Below, in pieces: positions 6,133 to 7,240 of a stretch of DNA of 7,240 nucleotides. The position numbers and the translations under genes are program-made. Origin of the DNA: JBIOUF01 sp044866695 (GTDB lineage Bacteria; Actinomycetota; Actinomycetes; Propionibacteriales; Nocardioidaceae); assembly GCA_044866695.1 (NCBI GenBank), contig JBIOUF010000306.1, positions 1 to 7,240 of the forward strand. Direction: 5' to 3'. Position 1 is the stretch's first letter. Each line of letters opens with the position of its first letter. The notes under the pieces were generated by a model that saw nothing but the letters and a program-made list of their open reading frames with translations, did no database searches and was not told where the DNA came from.

Positions 6133-7103
6133 CAGTCGACCAGGGTTCGGCCGGTGAGGTGGAGGAACACGTCCTCCAGCGTCGCGCGGCGCACGAGCAC
6201 GGCCACCGGCCGCAGGCCCCGCTCGTGCACGCGGGCCACGACCTCCTCGCCGTCCGCGGAGTAGAGCAGCAGCCGGTCGGGAAGCGCCTCGACCCGGTCC
6301 GCGAGGTCGGCCACCTGCTCGGCCAGCTCGGCCGGCCGGTCCAGGCCGAACCTCAGCTCGGCCACCTCGCGGGTCGAGTGCTCGTGGATCAGGTCCAGCG
6401 GCGAGCCCTCGGCCACAACGACGCCCTTGTCGATGACGACCAGGCGGCTCGAGAGCTGCTCCGCCTCGTCCATGTAGTGAGTGGTCAGCACCAACGTGAC
6501 GCCCTCGGCGCGGAGCCGGAACAGCTTGTCCCACAGCAGGTGGCGGGCCTGCGGGTCCAGGCCCGTGGTGGGCTCGTCGAGGAGCAGCAGCTCGGGCTCG
6601 TTGACCAGCGCGCGGGCGATGGTGAGCCGGCGCTTCAGCCCCCCGGAGAGGTTGTCGACCTTCTCCCCGGCCCGCTCACCGAGCTGGAGGAAGTCCAGCA
6701 GGTCGTCGGCACGCGCGGCCACCTGCCGTCGCGGGATGCCGAAGTAGCGGCCGTACACCAGCAGGTTCTCCCGGACGCTCAGCTCGGTGTCCAGCGTGTC
6801 CTCCTGTGGGCACACGCCGAGCCGGGCCCGGATGGCCGGGCCGTCCGTGGCCGGGTCCATGCCGAGGATGCGCAGCGACCCGGCGGTCGGTGGCGAGACC
6901 GCCGCGACCATGCGCATCGTGGAGGACTTGCCGGCCCCGTTGGGCCCGAGGAACCCGAACGACTCGCCCCGCTCGACGGTCAGGTCGACGCCCTTGACCG
7001 CCTCGAAGTCGCCGAAGGACTTCCGCAGACCGACGGCGTGGATCATCAGCGACGTGTGGGGCGGGGCTCGGCGTCCGGCGGTCGCCGGGGAGGAGCGGGA
7101 CAC
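6132..7103 (-). CDS. ABC transporter ATP-binding protein, DrrA/NodI-like
   Basis: The cytoplasmic ATPase that powers the two-permease exporter. Numbering from GTG at 7103 (323 residues): Walker A GPNGAGKS (53-60), Q-loop Gln100 in VCPQEDTLD, signature LSGGLKRR (152-159), Walker B LLLLDEP (172-178), D-loop GLD (181-183) and H-loop His209 in LTTHYMDEAEQL. All catalytic residues are intact. A C-terminal extension ends in ATLEDVFLHLTGRTL (308-322), the usual DrrA-type tail. The start is uncertain: relatives usually begin at a sequence like MIHAVGLRKSF, which here is the ATG at 7046. Neither ATG 7046 nor GTG 7103 has a good ribosome binding site, but GTG 7103 has a TAGCCT 7 nt upstream that would suit a leaderless transcript, so I keep the longer form. 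The gene heads a three-gene operon. Confidence 0.93.
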   Translation of the reverse strand: MSRSSPATAGRRAPPHTSLMIHAVGLRKSFGDFEAVKGVDLTVERGESFGFLGPNGAGKSSTMRMVAAVSPPTAGSLRILGMDPATDGPAIRARLGVCPQEDTLDTELSVRENLLVYGRYFGIPRRQVAARADDLLDFLQLGERAGEKVDNLSGGLKRRLTIARALVNEPELLLLDEPTTGLDPQARHLLWDKLFRLRAEGVTLVLTTHYMDEAEQLSSRLVVIDKGVVVAEGSPLDLIHEHSTREVAELRFGLDRPAELAEQVADLADRVEALPDRLLLYSADGEEVVARVHERGLRPVAVLVRRATLEDVFLHLTGRTLVD

Positions 7104-7110
7104 GCCTTCG

Positions 7111-7116
7111 AGGCTA
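7111..7116 (-). promoter_or_regulatory. Candidate -10 box of the ABC operon
   Basis: On the minus strand TAGCCT, matching the actinobacterial -10 pattern TANNNT, ends exactly 7 nt before the GTG at 7103. That is the distance expected if transcription starts at the GTG itself (leaderless mRNA). I see no convincing -35 element. A six-base match is weak evidence on its own; it is mainly supported by the lack of a ribosome binding site. Confidence 0.3.
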
Positions 7117-7240
7117 GTGCCCCGGCCGCCAAGGTTTGCCCTGGCGAGCGTCGTCCAGCGCGTGCACCTGGCTTGGCGCCGGAGGGAAGGCGGGCCGGGG
7201 CCCGTCGACCGACGGCAACGCAGCCAGCGTGCGTGATGGG

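Overview
The window is very GC-rich, uses GTG starts freely, and carries gene families typical of actinobacteria (DUF3046, DrrA/NodI-type ABC exporters, 14-helix MFS exporters). A Nocardioidaceae-like actinobacterium is my best guess. That is an inference from style; no marker gene is present to fix the genus.

Layout. (1) 1-260, minus strand: the start of a small protein that looks like a Nif11-type RiPP precursor, cut off by the window edge just as a Cys-containing presumed core begins. (2) 261-850: no gene I can support, but a degenerate copy of a 22-bp tandem repeat (array A, 441-508). (3) 851-1006, plus strand: a 51-residue ORF ending in a SHOCT-like motif, either a small protein or the remnant of a larger one. 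(4) 1057-2742, plus strand: a DHA2-type MFS exporter. (5) 2765-2889: a clean tandem array of the 22-bp repeat (array B), then a GC hairpin and a 20-bp duplication that runs into the end of the next gene. (6) 4376 down to 2923, minus strand: a two-gene operon, a DUF3046 protein and a 12-helix-type MFS permease, joined by a 4-bp stop/start overlap. (7) 4422-4502: array C of the same repeat in opposite orientation. (8) 7103 down to 4511, minus strand: a three-gene ABC exporter operon, ATPase then two ABC-2 permeases, with a 1-bp TGATG overlap at both junctions.

The most unusual structure is the repeat family. Arrays B and C form an 80-bp inverted repeat (2810-2889 against 4422-4501, 74/80 identical by my base-by-base reading) that exactly brackets the DUF3046-MFS operon. 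Each array begins shortly after the stop codon of a gene and lies in that gene's transcription direction. In that orientation each unit can fold as RNA into a 7-bp hairpin using two G-U pairs, and these become A-C mismatches on the other strand. This suggests a transcript-end RNA element, or a REP-like dispersed element able to drive inversion of the cassette.

Functionally the window is mostly export: two unrelated MFS permeases and one complete ABC exporter. No substrate can be read from the sequence, and no regulator gene is present.
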